The notes below the pieces were generated by a model. That model saw only the letters and a program-made list of their open reading frames with translations. It ran no database searches and was not told where the DNA came from. This document shows positions 12,439 to 24,498 of a stretch of DNA of 64,000 nucleotides, one piece after another. The stretch comes from Riptortus pedestris (Eukaryota > Arthropoda > Insecta > Hemiptera > Alydidae). Each line of letters begins with the position of its first letter. Positions within the stretch are counted from its first letter, which is position 1. The position numbers and the translations under genes were made by a program. The stretch lies in contig CM032230.1 in NCBI GenBank assembly GCA_019009955.1, positions 110,971,001-111,035,000 of the forward strand, written 5' to 3'.

Positions 12439-13009
12439 ATTTTATATTTAAGTAACCGACAATTTTAACATTGGATATCCAATATCCAAAGAATCTTCAC
12501 TGATTGAGTGTAACCAATCACCTAACGGAATGGTAATCCCATAGTCTAGTTAAATCCTCGCATTCTAGTAGTCAATCACCTCTTTTTCATCACTTATGGT
12601 TCTATTCCCAGCCCATGTCAAAACAAAAAAAGTATTTGTCTCCAATTTCAGGAGAGAAAGTAATCCTTGGATCCAGTCACCAATGAGGAAGCAAGATACC
12701 AACCGTGATACACGGAGTGTGGAAAGAGAAACACTTTAAGTAGTATAAAACAATACGAAATCTTCGGAAGAACGAAGCACTCAAAGAAACAGTACAAAAA
12801 GTACAACTACTCTGGGAAATCTTGAAGTAAACTACCCAGGAAGCATATTCCGTTGGATTAATATATGGCATTAATTATCGTAGTTATTATAACAGCACCT
12901 ATTCAACTGGTTTATTAACAATCTATAGTTGTTATTAATATATTTCTTAAAATCAGGTGCTAAAACACGATAACTTTAGAAAAAAATGGCAATGTGGGTG
13001 TGTGTGTGT

Positions 13010-13050
<41 letters not shown>

Positions 13051-14870
13051 TAGTAGTCGTTGTTAAATATTATCAATATATGTTATTTTTTTTTAGCAGT
13101 TAATTCTAGCAGTTTAATTTTAAATTGTTTTCTTTTTTTTAATGTTGACTAGTGAAGTATGTTTTTAGTAATAGTAGCCCCCTCCTTTTTTCTGTGATAT
13201 TAATTTCTATTTTAATCTGTTTTTGAAAAAAAAAAAATCTGTTTAACATGTATTTTAATTTGTTTTTTTTTTCTTTTTTTTTCTGCTTAGGTTGTTAATT
13301 TAAAAAATGTTGGTTGCATGATTTTCAAAGATTTTTGTTTATGTAAAGAGGCACTGAAGATGGAGCCGTTGCCCTGAAAGTGCACTCTGTACAAATAAAC
13401 GCACTGAAGAGGAAAACAGGACTACTGTGACATATAGATTTAAAGAAAAATAGTAATAATACATTATAGTTTGATGAACTCGAAAATACGTGGAAAAACA
13501 ACACTTAATAATTATATTCAACCAACCAGTCCCGATTAGCCTAAGTTGCAAAAAGTGGACGTTAATAAATAAAAAAATCAACCAACCAGTAGCGATTACA
13601 GCAGATAGTTCTCTGAAAAGGAAGAGAGTAAGATTTTGCTGCAACAGTCATTTATATTTACATTATTCCATCAATAAATTGTTTTATTAATTAAATGACT
13701 GTCAGAGCAGCGTAAATTCGGGTGCAATACGACATTTCTAAAAGGTAACGATGCCTATCATGAAAAGATAAGTGTATGCTCCGACCTTTTATACCTAATG
13801 TACGGAGCATGCTATCAAGCAACCAAGAAAGTTGTTTGGGAAAGACCTTTAATCCATTTGGGAAGACTGCCAAGTCCTTCAGCGGGAAAAGGGCGGGCTG
13901 GTTTTGAGCCAGGTGATATTCAGCAAATATTTATATTCAAAAGAATTCAAGGACATGCGTACTTAGTATAAACTGTAGATAAAACTGCTGCAGGCCTTGC
14001 CAGTGCTGGACAGCTAACGATACTGTATTAGGATAAATATTGGCGAAAAGGATGTGGTGGTATTATTGGATATTAGTTTATCATAAAATCAAATCCTTAG
14101 GCCCATTATCAAAATTGTAGTTATCATCAAACAGACCTTCGAAGTTAAGGGTGTAAGGGAAAGGCCAACGCTTCTTAACCTCTTCCTTCAACACACCAAT
14201 CATCTGAGGAATACAACTAATAATGGTGAGACTATATACCACACAGCGCATTATGGATGCCGACTATGCATTGATTACTGAGAGTGAAGAAGAAGAAAGA
14301 AAATTTATTTGGACCAATACATAAATATTATACACAAAGTTTTATTGTACATGAGTTGTTACAAAATTATTATATTTTGGTACAACCTTGGACTCAGTCT
14401 TTCTTCAATGGTTGAACCTAAATTGTAATGGGTGGCTCCACTTGACATGTGAAGGCTGCCGTGATATTTCCTTACAAGTTGTTGGCATTCGATCACAGAC
14501 GTTTATTTCTATCATCAAGTTAAAAATTGTGTAGTGTCTCCAAAACTGCTTGCATTATCGTAGTATCGAACAGATTCGCAAAATAGCATGTAAAATAAAA
14601 TTGTTAACTTGGTATTAGAAACATACTTCAGTGACCCAATGCCAAGAATAATGAACATATAGCTCTAACGTAGAAAACTGTTAAAGAATATTTTTATGCC
14701 TAGAGCTAGAAAATTTTAATTATTTGTTGTAAAATAAAATAACATCTAATAATAATATAATAATAGCATATATATGGAACACGCTAAAAATAAAAAACTT
14801 ATTGTTTATTTATTAATATTATATAAACGACGTAGAAGTAAAAAAGGAAAAAAAAAATCCGGAAAAAATG
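12439..14870. other. Unassigned DNA with T-rich tract
   Basis: (TA)n at 13014-13052 is followed by a T-rich stretch at about 13080-13320. At 13350-13400 the string 'cactgaagatggagccgttgccctgaaagtgcac' followed by AATAAA resembles downstream regions of retroelements, but no coding part is attached. Nothing else was recognised to 14870. Confidence 0.45.
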
Positions 14871-14942
14871 GTGGTTCCCGGCGAGTTTTGATCTCGAGAT
14901 TTCCGACAACAAAAAGAAAGGGCTACCTCTGAGCCACGGGGC
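14871..14942 (-). pseudogene. tRNA-like segment (SINE head or tRNA pseudogene)
   Basis: The minus strand reads GCCCCGTGGCTCAGAGGTAG, a good A-box match (TGGCTCAGAGGTAG). About 30 bases on, a T-arm-like stem CGAG-ATCAAAA-CTCG includes a B-box-like GATCAAAAC. The acceptor strands do not pair well, so this is not a working tRNA. A T-run follows, as for a polymerase III terminator. It joins repeat B on its upstream side. Confidence 0.45.
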
Positions 14943-15135
14943 ATAGTTGAGATACACATCTTGGGAACAACTCAAACTGTTCCGGCAAACTATAACAATT
15001 TTTTTTAGACGAAAGCTTGAGAAGTGCGTTCTCTTGCTTTAACAGAATTGGTTTTTCATCAGGTACTAAAAACTAAAATATTTTCGTTCAAATCGGGAGT
15101 GGGCCGTGCACTCTCCTTGTCATCACCATAAGAAC
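14943..15135 (-). repeat. Dispersed repeat B, copy 2
   Basis: It shares the ordered markers of 5355-5600: cttgggaacaactcaa, 'cttgagaagtg', ttggtttttcat, 'aggtacta', and 'gtgggccgtgcactc'. The tRNA-like segment at 14871-14942 abuts it, and the gagccacgggg junction is shared with copy 1. This suggests one composite family. Confidence 0.5.
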
Positions 15136-15387
15136 ATTTTTAAGTAATGCTCCTTCGAGAGTAACTTAAAAAAAAATATCTGCTTCTCTGGAACTGCTAT
15201 TATAGATTAACGCTGTAGAAGCAGTCGGGAAATAAATAAATATTCATATAGCTAAAAAAATAAAAATCATTAATTTTGACAACGATAATTCTTAATAGCA
15301 ATTTACTAATGGTTTTTTTGTTATATAGAAACCTGTCTACAAGGAGTTCGACTGAAACAGACTTCGATGACTTGGAAGCAATAAAAG

Positions 15388-15892
15388 TCCGTCACGCAGG
15401 GGCTAACTAAGAAGATTCCCCCGTGCGTCACCTCAAAGTGTACATTTACCTCAAAACTTAGTAGTTCAATGAGAACAATAATTGGTATTTAGGTTTCAAA
15501 ATAATGGGCTTCAAAATATAACAGCTTATTGTTAATATGACATGAGTAGAAATGGAGGTTTACTGAAGGCCGAAAACTAAAAAAATGCAAATATCTCGGT
15601 CAATAATCAAGACCATAAAAAAACGTACGTAACAACATTTATAGAACAATAATTTTCGAAATTCATCCCCTCTAAATCCCCCCTCTCCCACTTGTTGGTT
15701 TACAACCATTATCGAACTTGATCTATCTTTATACATAAAACGACTAAATATCGATTTTGGTAATGATTAAACAAAAATTGCGACCGCTAGAGCGTTAAAA
15801 GACAAATATATATAGTTTGAACGGACCTCATTTTCGTCATCTCCTGGGTAGGATTGATGGACATTTGAAGAAATTTTTAAAAAATAGCGTCA
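15388..15892 (+). mobile_element. H-family HINE copy 5, 3' truncated
   Basis: It starts TCCGTCACGCAGGGGCTAAC and has a version-3 5' region ('tcaatgagaacaataattgg'), the core, 'gaccgctagagcg' and a very short (TA) tract (15807-15814). The 3' block stops at 'aaaatagcgtca', without the terminal hairpin. Confidence 0.75.
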
Positions 15893-16025
15893 AAGCAAAA
15901 TTTCTTGGAATAGAATTGCGAAATCAATACAGAAGCTCATAATACATATTTCTTTCGAAGAATATTTTGGAACTCTAAGATATTTACTACCTCGCAACCT
16001 ATGCTAATCTCCACTCAATTGCCTT

Positions 16026-16686
16026 TTAGCAGATTTCCCTTGGGGGAAATCAGCTATTGAGGTCGTACTCATGACATGACATGAAAAATTGTATAGAATC
16101 AATCTTATAGCAAATTAAATTATAGTTATATACATTTATTTCCTATCTTGAATATTAACCGAGATATTTGCATTTTCAGTTTTCAGCCATCAGCAAACCG
16201 CCACTTCTACTCATGTTACATAAACAATACTCGGCTACATAATAAATCACATTATTCGAAGTTTAAATACCAAAAATTGTATTCAAGAGACCTTTATTAT
16301 ACGAGATACATGCAAATATGTCCCGGTGACTCCCCCCCGTCTTAAGGTTTTGGACTACTAAAATTTGATTGATTGAGATAACAATTATTCTGACTCATTA
16401 TTAATTACATTACTAGATATAGTAAATATTTCTCAATAAAATTAATATGTTATATTCTGATATATTTCAGTAATTGTTTTTCTTTGCGGTGTGAAGCGGG
16501 CAGACCCGTTTGATTACATTTCTAACCTAACGCTTCCTGTCGGCCGGTTATTGAAATTGGATGAAACATATCTTATTTCCGTTTGTATTTATTCACGGTG
16601 GTGTTGTGTTACCAGTATGTAGATTTATCTATTACTAAACTTCACGAGGGAAATCTGCTTAGTTTACGCAGCCCCTGCGTGACGGA
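16026..16686 (-). mobile_element. H-family HINE copy 6, internal deletion
   Basis: The 3' hairpin (agatttcccttgggggaaatc) and 'cgtactcatgaca' are directly followed by 'aaaaattgtatagaatcaatc', so the microsatellite, the AGCGGT hairpin and the pyrimidine-rich block are deleted. The 5' region is version 3 ('cagccatcagcaaaccgccac', 'tattcacggtggtgt') and the end is GCGTGACGGA. It lies 133 bases right of copy 5, in the opposite orientation. Confidence 0.75.
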
Positions 16687-17224
16687 CTTTTGTTTTTCAG
16701 GTTCGGTTTACACTTTGTCTGTTTGTGTTTCTGTGTCTGTGTGCGTGCGAGCCTATGCGTGCGTGAGTGTATTATCAGAGAATGAGATACCCATGAGTGG
16801 GATATATAAAGAGAGGAAGTTGGCTGGAAGTTTTAAGGGGAGGCGTGGAGCGTAGGTAAAGTTCTCTTATATCTACACTGTTAGACAAAAACACTTAATG
16901 AACTTCAAAGGATACTGTATCATCGCGCATGCTTCAAATGCTTTGTAATCCGATCCCTCATAATTGGTAATTCCCTCATATTAAGGGCTGGGCTATTTTA
17001 ATTAATTTCCACTGTTTAGACACATGAGCCCATTATTCGGTTGGCTGTTCATTCTTGCCGCGATAATGCTCAGTTGTTACTCCATTAAATACATTTTAAA
17101 CTTTGCCTGTAATATATTTTAACAGTTAGCTAACTGAAAAGCACTTCCTAAAAATGACTCCAAATGCAATTTCAGGGAAGACATGGCTCTGTTTGAGTGG
17201 TGCGGATTTTTGGCGGGTGATATG
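16687..17224. other. Unassigned stretch
   Basis: It contains a GT-rich run with scattered 'gtgtgcgtgcg' (16730-16775) and a TATA-like 'gggatatataaagagagg' near 16800. A roughly similar 'gggatataaaaacgag' occurs near 30875. No coding or element ends were identified. Confidence 0.4.
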
Positions 17225-18230
17225 CCTGTAACAAAGATATTTTTTCCCTCAAAACATCAAGATAATTTTTCGTTTTGTTGTTGGCTTTGGTGTCTGTTTG
17301 TTTGTTACATTTTCACGCCTACACTATTGTGCCGAATTTTATGAAACGTGATACATGTATTACTACTAACCCAACTTAGATCATAGGCTATTCTGATATT
17401 CTCCCATAATATTATAAATAACGAATAGTTGTTTGATATAAACCACATAACGTTCACTCTTCCAGATTCACCTATAGTACGTCCATTTTCCATATAAAGC
17501 TAAAACAGGAAATGTATATAGATAGGGCTTATTTTGACCTTCATATTACTTGTTATTATCAGAGCCTTTTAATGAATAACACTCATACTTATTATTGAGT
17601 CTAACTATTTTCTCTGCCTCATTAATAGTATTTAATAATAATGTATGCTATACCGTGTTTGGGAATGACGGGGAATGGTCAGGAAATCTCTTTTTATTCT
17701 TTATTCTTCAAGACAAAACAATTCCATACAGTTCGCTTTAGTTACTAGATATTCAAATATAACCCTAATAATAAGGCAGGATATTTAAAAAGTCCGTCAC
17801 GCAGGGGCTACGTAAACCAAGCAGATTTTCCACGTGAAGTTTTATAATAGAGAAATTTCACTAGAGCCAAGCAGATAAGGAAACAGCCGAACTAGCTTTT
17901 GACGGGAAAGTCACTCGTCCGATAGCCTCCCAGATTTAATAAAAATGCTAATATCTCGGTTAATATTCGAGATAGAGAATAAATGTATATAACAAAATTT
18001 ATAGTAAATGTATTAATTTGCAATAAGATTGATTCTGTATAATTTTTCGATCCGACGTACAGTAACGGAGATATTTCGAATTTTCGAAAATCCTCTCCTC
18101 CCTCTAAACCCCTCCTCCCACTGGTCCGATTTCAGCCGTTAACGAACTTATTCTTCCTTTTTACATAAAACGACTAAATATCGAGTTTGGTAACGATCAA
18201 CAAAAATTGCGACCTCTAGAGCGGTAACAG

Positions 18231-18276
<46 letters not shown>

Positions 18277-18712
18277 TTTTAAACGGAACTCATTTTCGTC
18301 CTCTACTGGATAGGATCGAAGGACATTTGAAGAAAAATTTCAAAAATTCCGTCATGTGTACAACCTCAGTAGCTAATTTCCCTTAAGGGAAATATGCTAA
18401 AACATTGGACATAGCCTTGCAAAAAAAATATCATCATTATTCAACCTCTAATGGTTTGCCCCGAGCGATACTTGGTATCTTACTCTATCTGATATATAGT
18501 TGTGAATTAAAAAAAAGTAATTTTCCAAGATCTGCTGGGCCAAAATAATTATTAGATGAGAACTAATTCCTGAAAATATATTCATGATAATTTACTCTAC
18601 AAAACTTGGCTAGTATTTATATTCAGTTTTTTGGAAGATTTGTTGGAAAGTAGATTGTGTAATTGATAAATTGGAAATGTAGATATAATTTTTTGGTATA
18701 ATTTCCTAACTT
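17225..18712 (+). repeat. Paralogous repeat P, copy 2 (carries an H insertion)
   Basis: It aligns with 10005-10990 on both sides of the H element: left arm 17225-17790, right arm 18403-18712. The alignment resumes without loss ('acattggacatag' on both). The right arm includes 'ccccgagcgatacttgg', the decayed counterpart of the Helitron-like 3' hairpin at 47185, and then flank shared with copy 1. Confidence 0.7.
17793..18402 (+). mobile_element. H-family HINE copy 7, with paralogous empty site
   Basis: Complete, about 610 bases: 5' end TCCGTCACGCAGGGGCTACG, version-2 5' region, 'atctcggttaatattcgagata' core, 'cctctagagcggtaacagac', (TA)n 18237-18272, 3' block, hairpin 'ttcccttaagggaa' and GCTAAAA. 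Left flank gatatttaaaaa and right flank cattggacatag are contiguous in the paralog at about 10582, apart from A-run length (five A there, nine in total here). The boundaries are thus defined to within the A-run, with either no duplication or an AAAA duplication. Confidence 0.9.
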
Positions 18713-20140
18713 GCACAAAAATAAAGAGTTACTAGAAAAAGGTAACATTACTTTGCTAAAGCCTCATTTCAAATGATTTTAGTATGAGCCATTCACTTAA
18801 CGAGTTACTTGCCGTATTAACATTTATTTTAGCTCACTATATCATTTTGATGCACCTACAAGAGGAACAACATCCGTAAGGAACCATTTCAACAGCTCAT
18901 TATGTTGAGTACCACTATACTATTTTATAATGTATTAGAGTATATTACTCGTTCAGTGACGTATAACTATTAGTTGATTACATAAGATTTGCAATGAAGT
19001 ACTAAATATTAAAATAATTAGTCCAGATTGAGCACCTAAAATATGTTTGCAATGCAGAAAAGAGTGGACTAAAATAGTTCAAGTTTTATTTTTGAAGTGA
19101 AAATCGTGTATTTCTTCTAAATGATTTCAAATAAATGTGGTTCCACTCATAAATATAAAAAAAAAACTGTATTAATACAAATGGTAGCGTTAAAAAATAA
19201 AGCTTAATGTTTTATATCCTACAGCTATCTACGGGATATCATTGCCTACGTTTCATCACAATATATTATATATTATTGATATTTATCTTACACATATAAA
19301 TAACCATGATTTATGTAATCGAAGTAATAAAGAAGAAAAGGAAAAGGGGTGGTTAGGGGTAAAAAAAAATATTTGAATTTTTTTTGATTAGTGAAATAAG
19401 ATTAAATAACAATGGGTCGTCATTGTTCTATAACAATGATTAAGGAAATAATTTCCACGATTGAATTTCAATTCACCCCAAAACAACTGATTATTATGTT
19501 TTTTAATTCGAATAATATTATTATATATGATTCACTGTAAATTCCTACTCCCATTACAGCTGACTTAATATAATTAATAATACCCACGCTCTTTTATTCA
19601 ATAAACCCATTTTCTTGCCCTGACTATTATGTTCTAGTCTAAAATAAAGATCATTTTTTCAATGGAACTTCGACAGAGATAGCAAGGAATATACGAATTC
19701 TATTCCGTGTGAAACTTTACTTTGCTTATTACTAATAAGCCCTTGTTAAATAAATAGTATGATAGTAAAGTTCCTTTTCTGTATAAATTTCTGTATAAAT
19801 TTAAAATTGCATTTCACAGGTAAGTTGTATACTTCCAAAAGTTTCAAGTCAGAATTATCATGAGAAAGAATTATCAGAATTATTATCTTCAAAACGTCTT
19901 GTTATCAATAAATCAAAAGTAACATTTACACTTTTCCTACGAAATATACTTTTTCAAATGATTGATTAACAGTCGAAGCGATGAACAAACAATTTCATTT
20001 ACCCCAATTTGAATTTCAAATTGGCCATGAAATGACTCGGAACGTGGAAATAATTAATTCTTGGCAAATTTGTTTTATTTATTAATTTTTAGTATGTCAC
20101 AATTTCAGCAATTCATCCGTCGACATAAAGAATAATACAG
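18713..20140. other. Unassigned AT-rich DNA
   Basis: No motif-bearing frame, repeat end or RNA was recognised. A short 'gtcacaatttcagcaattcatcc' near 20097 loosely resembles 'tgtcgcaatttaagcgattcat' near 47884, perhaps part of one old repeat. Confidence 0.5.
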
Positions 20141-20751
20141 TCCCCGTACACGCGGGGCTGCGTAAACTAAGCAATATTTCCCACGTGAAGTTATACAATA
20201 GAGAAATCTCCATAGGAGAGGCCGGTTAACGGCAAAGGGCCGAACTAGCTTTTTTTCGGGAAATTCAAAAATCCGTTAACGTCGGCCCAAAATTTCATAA
20301 AATGCAAATATCTCGGTTAATATTCAAGATAGGGAATAACAGTATATCAAACTAATTATAGTAAATTCAATTTGCAATAAATTGATTCTGTATAATTTTC
20401 GATCCGACGATAGTAACGGAGATATTTCGAATTTTCAAAAAATCCTATCCCCTCAAAAACCCCCCTCCCACTGGTCCATTTCAGCCGTTAACGACTTGAT
20501 CTCTCTTTTTACATAAAACGACTAAATTATCGAGTTTGGTAACGCTCAAACAAAAATTTGCGACCGCTAGAGCGGTAACAGACAAATATATAGATTAGAT
20601 ATATATAAAATAGATAAAAAATACAGTTTGAACGGACCTCATTTTCGTCATCTCCTAGGGAGGATCGATGGACCATTTGAAGAAAAATCTCGAAAATTCC
20701 GTCATGAGTACAACCTCACTATGATTTCCTTTAGGGGAAAATCTGCTAAAA
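20141..20751 (+). mobile_element. H-family HINE copy 8
   Basis: Near full-length with a version-2 5' region ('tccataggagaggccggttaacggcaaagggccgaactagc'). The 5' end is altered (TCCCCGTACACGCGGGGCTG), keeping the CG-rich core. It has 'gaccgctagagcggtaacagac', a short TA-rich tract mixed with other bases, the 3' block, an imperfect hairpin ('ttcctttaggggaaa') and GCTAAAA. Many single-base deletions suggest moderate age. Confidence 0.8.
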
Positions 20752-21004
20752 AGCAATTAAATATGACAGCAAGACACGTATTTTTTTATCATCTGTTAAA
20801 ATACGTTTAAAGAATGATTGTATATGTAAAAATAAAAATTAGTAAAAAATAAAATGTTTTTTTTTTTTTGCAGTGGAATATTAAGAGAATAAGCCTGAGG
20901 CTTTTTTTTAATAGTTTCTGAAAATTTATAAATAGATAAATATATTTAAATAGGCGTCAAAGCCAACTTAAAGTTTTATTTTACATAGATTCGCACAGTA
21001 CATA

Positions 21005-21120
21005 TTTTAAGGAAAATCAGCTATTGACGTCGTACTCATGACGCGACTTTCGAAATTTTTCTTCAAATGTCCATCGATCCTACCCATGAGATGACGAAAA
21101 TGAGGTCCGCTTAAAATTAT

Positions 21121-21193
<73 letters not shown>

Positions 21194-21544
21194 GTGTGTG
21201 TGTGTGTGTCTGTTAATACTCTAGCCGTCGCAATTATTATTTATTCATCACCAAACTCGGTATTTAATCGTTTTATGTAAAAAGAAAGATCAAGTTCGTT
21301 AATGGCTGAAATCGAACCAGTGCAAGGGGGGGGGGGTAGAGCAGAAATGTTTGAAAATTCAAAATATCTCCGTTACTGTACGTCGGATCGAAAAATTGTA
21401 AGGAACAATGTTATTGTAAATTACATGTACTATAATTATTGTTATATACATTTATTCCCTATCTTGAATATTAACCAAGATATTTGCATTTTTATTTCTC
21501 TATATTGAATATTAACCAAGATATTTGCATTTTTATTTCTCTAT
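21005..21544 (-). mobile_element. H-family HINE copy 9, 5' truncated
   Basis: It begins in the 3' hairpin ('aaggaaaatcagctattgacg'), keeps the microsatellite (TA)n(GT)n (21119-21209) and the 'ctgaaatcgaaccagtg' block, then ends after two tandem copies of 'ttgaatattaaccaagatat...atttctcta' (about 39 bases each, from 21464 and 21504). The non-LTR element starts right there. Confidence 0.75.
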
Positions 21545-22286
21545 CTATACTAACTATAACTCTAACATACTAACTAACTCTTCTCACTCATTATTTCACA
21601 ACATTTCAAGATACAACACAAAAAAAGCAAATTGGGATACTTATCAAGGCTACATTACTGGAAAACTTAAGTCGTTTAACCCTCAAAGCATTATTGAACT
21701 AACCTCTCTAATGTTAGAAGCAGCTGAGATAAGTATTCCAAAAACTTCACGGACATACAAAAAACCTCCAGTTCCTTGGTGGACTGATGAATGTAGAATT
21801 GCTGTAATGAACAGAAAAAGAGCTCTTAATTTATTCCGCCGAAATCCGTCTGACGTAAACTTTCTTGACTACAAAAAGAAAAAATCCAAGGCCCAATGGG
21901 TTATAAAGAATAGTAAACGAAAGTGCTGGATAGATTTTTTATCTAGTATTAATAGACGCTTACCCGCAAAAGACGTATGGACTAAAATTCACCAAATTAC
22001 TCATAAAAAATACCGCAAACCAATTACAGGACTAGAACACAATAACAAGATTATTACCGACCAACAGACAATCACTACCATCTTAGGAGAATATTTCAGT
22101 AATGTATGCAGCTCCAAAAACTATACGATACAATTCTTCAGACACAAAACCCAAACTGAAACTATGACTTGCCCAATAATTCTAACTTACCCACACCCAC
22201 TTAATGATCCCTTCAGTTACTCGGAACTAAAACTCGCACTATCGACTGCACAAATGACTTCATCAACATACCAGGACCTGACCTAG
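21525..22286 (+). pseudogene. LINE ORF2 linker segment (endonuclease-RT linker)
   Basis: Open for 253 codons; the first few residues come from the neighbouring H copy. The protein shows PWWTDECRIAVMNRKRALNL and 'YKKKKSKAQWVIKNSKRKCW', the pattern of the region between endonuclease and reverse transcriptase in Jockey/I-group LINEs (a PWW-D-C-x-R-K-A motif, then a basic helix and an aromatic). It ends where the RT domain should begin, at a frameshift near 22260. Confidence 0.7.
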
Positions 22287-22289
22287 TCA

Positions 22290-23800
22290 CATATGAACAT
22301 GATAAAAAATCTACCAGAACAGGGCTTACTAATTCTTCTTTCTTCTACACCTATTGAATGGATGTTTACATAACTAGAGGTACGTACCCTCACATAAAAT
22401 AACCTGGAATGAAGCTATTGTTATACCAGTTCTAAAAACCTGGGAAAAACAATAAACTAGCAAACGAGTCTACAAGCCTATTTCATTGACAAATACACTT
22501 TGCAAGGTCACGAGAAAAGAATAATCAACAAAAGACTTCTGTGGTACTTAGATCGATAAAAAATTTTTATCCTCCGCCTTTCCAATGTGCATTTGAAACC
22601 ACAGGGCAATCCACTATGCACCCATATTCGCAACGGATGGAAAAGGGAAATACTAAATGCTTTCCTTGGAAAAACAAATTAATGTTAGTAATAAATATCC
22701 TCTCGATCTGGAAGAAACAAAGCCTATACCTCTGTATGGAGAAGGCCTCATTCCTCTCTCAATTTGATCGGAATGGGGGTGTCCAGTGGGAAACATTATA
22801 AGATTTCTGGATAACTAATTGTCTTGAAAACGATTTTTCAGAGGGTGAGGGTAGGTACTTTACTTACTGTACACTTACTCTGCTTTTTAAAATCAAACGG
22901 GGAGCCTTTCCTCTGCAGGAGAAATGGAGTGCCTCAGAGGAGGTGTGCTGGAGCTGAGCACAACCTTTGTTCAATATAAGCTGTAAATTCTTCTGTTCAT
23001 AAAGTATATCCCCCAAGAAGTAATCTTACTGCCTGTAGGCTGATGACCTTATCTTATACACCACATTACACATTCATTTAACACAAACGCACAAAATATC
23101 ACACAGAACGCACTCAATCGACTTTCAAAAATGGTGGCAATTTAAAACTGGTTTTAAAAAAAAGATATCGTATATCTGAAAAATCTAAGTACAAAACAAC
23201 AAAAAAAACAAACAAAAAAACACCATATTCACTCGAAAAAGAGAAGTTTTGAATTGCCCACAATTTGACTCTCAAAACAATCACTATTATAAACAAGAAA
23301 ACAAGAAGACGGACGAACTGACATTTTTAGGACTTACATTCGACAAAAACCTCACTTGGGTTCCCCATTTAAAAAGAACTCATTAATAAGTGCACAGAAA
23401 CGGCTTGGGCTTATTAAGGGTACTTTAGCAAGACTGCATGGGGTAGGGCGCTGACAGATGTTCCTAACTGCTTACTTTTAAATCGTGCTTATATAACCAT
23501 GGTCATTGCTCTGATTATAGGCTGTATAAGCATAGTTTCATTCAGCCAGTCCCGATAGTACCAACTTAAAATGTTAGACACAATACACAACACAGGACTG
23601 AGGAATAGCAACTGGAGCCTTCAGATCAAGCCCAGTGAATAGCCTTCTGTGTCGAAGCATGAGAAACCTCCAATGGAATATATGAGAAGGATTATATACT
23701 ACTTAAAATTACTTTCTTTTAAAATGCAAGGCCTTAGACGCACCATGCGTCAAAGTATTTTTAAATAACATATATTACAACAAAAACATAGAAAAACACA
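22290..23800 (+). pseudogene. Broken reverse transcriptase domain
   Basis: Pieces in changing frames: NEAIVIPVLKPGKNNKLAN (about 22407-22465), ISLTNTLCKV (about 22480-22510), then near 23026-23055 the catalytic box as x-ADDLILY, where the usual Tyr of YADD is a TAG stop. After it comes LTFLGLTFDKNLTWVPHLK near 23320-23375, matching the same region of the 48067 frame. At least six disruptions make this non-functional. Confidence 0.75.
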
Positions 23801-24084
23801 GCAAGCATGAAACCACTACTCATTTCGTACTTCAGAAAAACACTATTGATTCGAACATAAAACAAAACTCAAATACACTATAATTAACAGAAACTTGACA
23901 CTTACTTCATCTATACTTACTCTACTTTTTTCACTCTCTCCCTGTCCATGGAAGAAATAAATTAACTTAATAAGCATTAATTTAACTTTAAAACAAAATT
24001 TAATAAAAGAAATATCCATTATTCCTTGTTAAATTTTTAACCAGAATACTAAGCCTATACCTCAATAGTAGCAAATAACACAAA

Positions 24085-24450
24085 CTCACTTCACACTTTT
24101 ACTGACGGATCCAAGACCGACTGTGGGACAGCAGCTGCAGCAATCATTAGCAATGACATATACACAACGAAACTTAACAACAATGCAAGCATTTATACAG
24201 CTGAGTTACAAGCTATAAATATTGCCTTTTCAAAATTTCATGATTTTCAAAATTCCCAGATTTTCTTATTTACAGACTCTTTAAGTTCTCTATTCTCCTT
24301 GGAGAACATTTACAGTACTCATCCTATTATAACCCACATCTTAGAACACTCCATTCATCTTCGAAATAATATTACACTAGTATGGCTACCAGGACTCAAA
24401 AATATTGGACGAAGTAATGAAGTTGATGAAAAAAAATTATTAAACCTACT
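24085..24450 (+). pseudogene. RNase H domain of the I-like LINE
   Basis: It reads FTDGSK with the first catalytic Asp, AELQAINIAF with the Glu, and LFTDSLSSLFSLEN with the second Asp, in one frame from about 24100. The last part, WLPGLKNIGRSNEVDEKKL, corresponds to the WIPGH...N..VD box but has lost the usual His. It is close to intact but cut off from its RT. Confidence 0.75.
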
Positions 24451-24498
24451 GTATTCACACGGACTAGTAAAAATTCAACTTATACACGGAGGGAAGAA

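Noticed and set aside
13345..13385. Hammerhead-ribozyme-like arrangement (cactgaagatg ... ctgaaagtgc)
   Set aside because: The core would need CTGATGA and CGAAA; here both are altered, and pairing is limited to a 4-base stem. Too weak.
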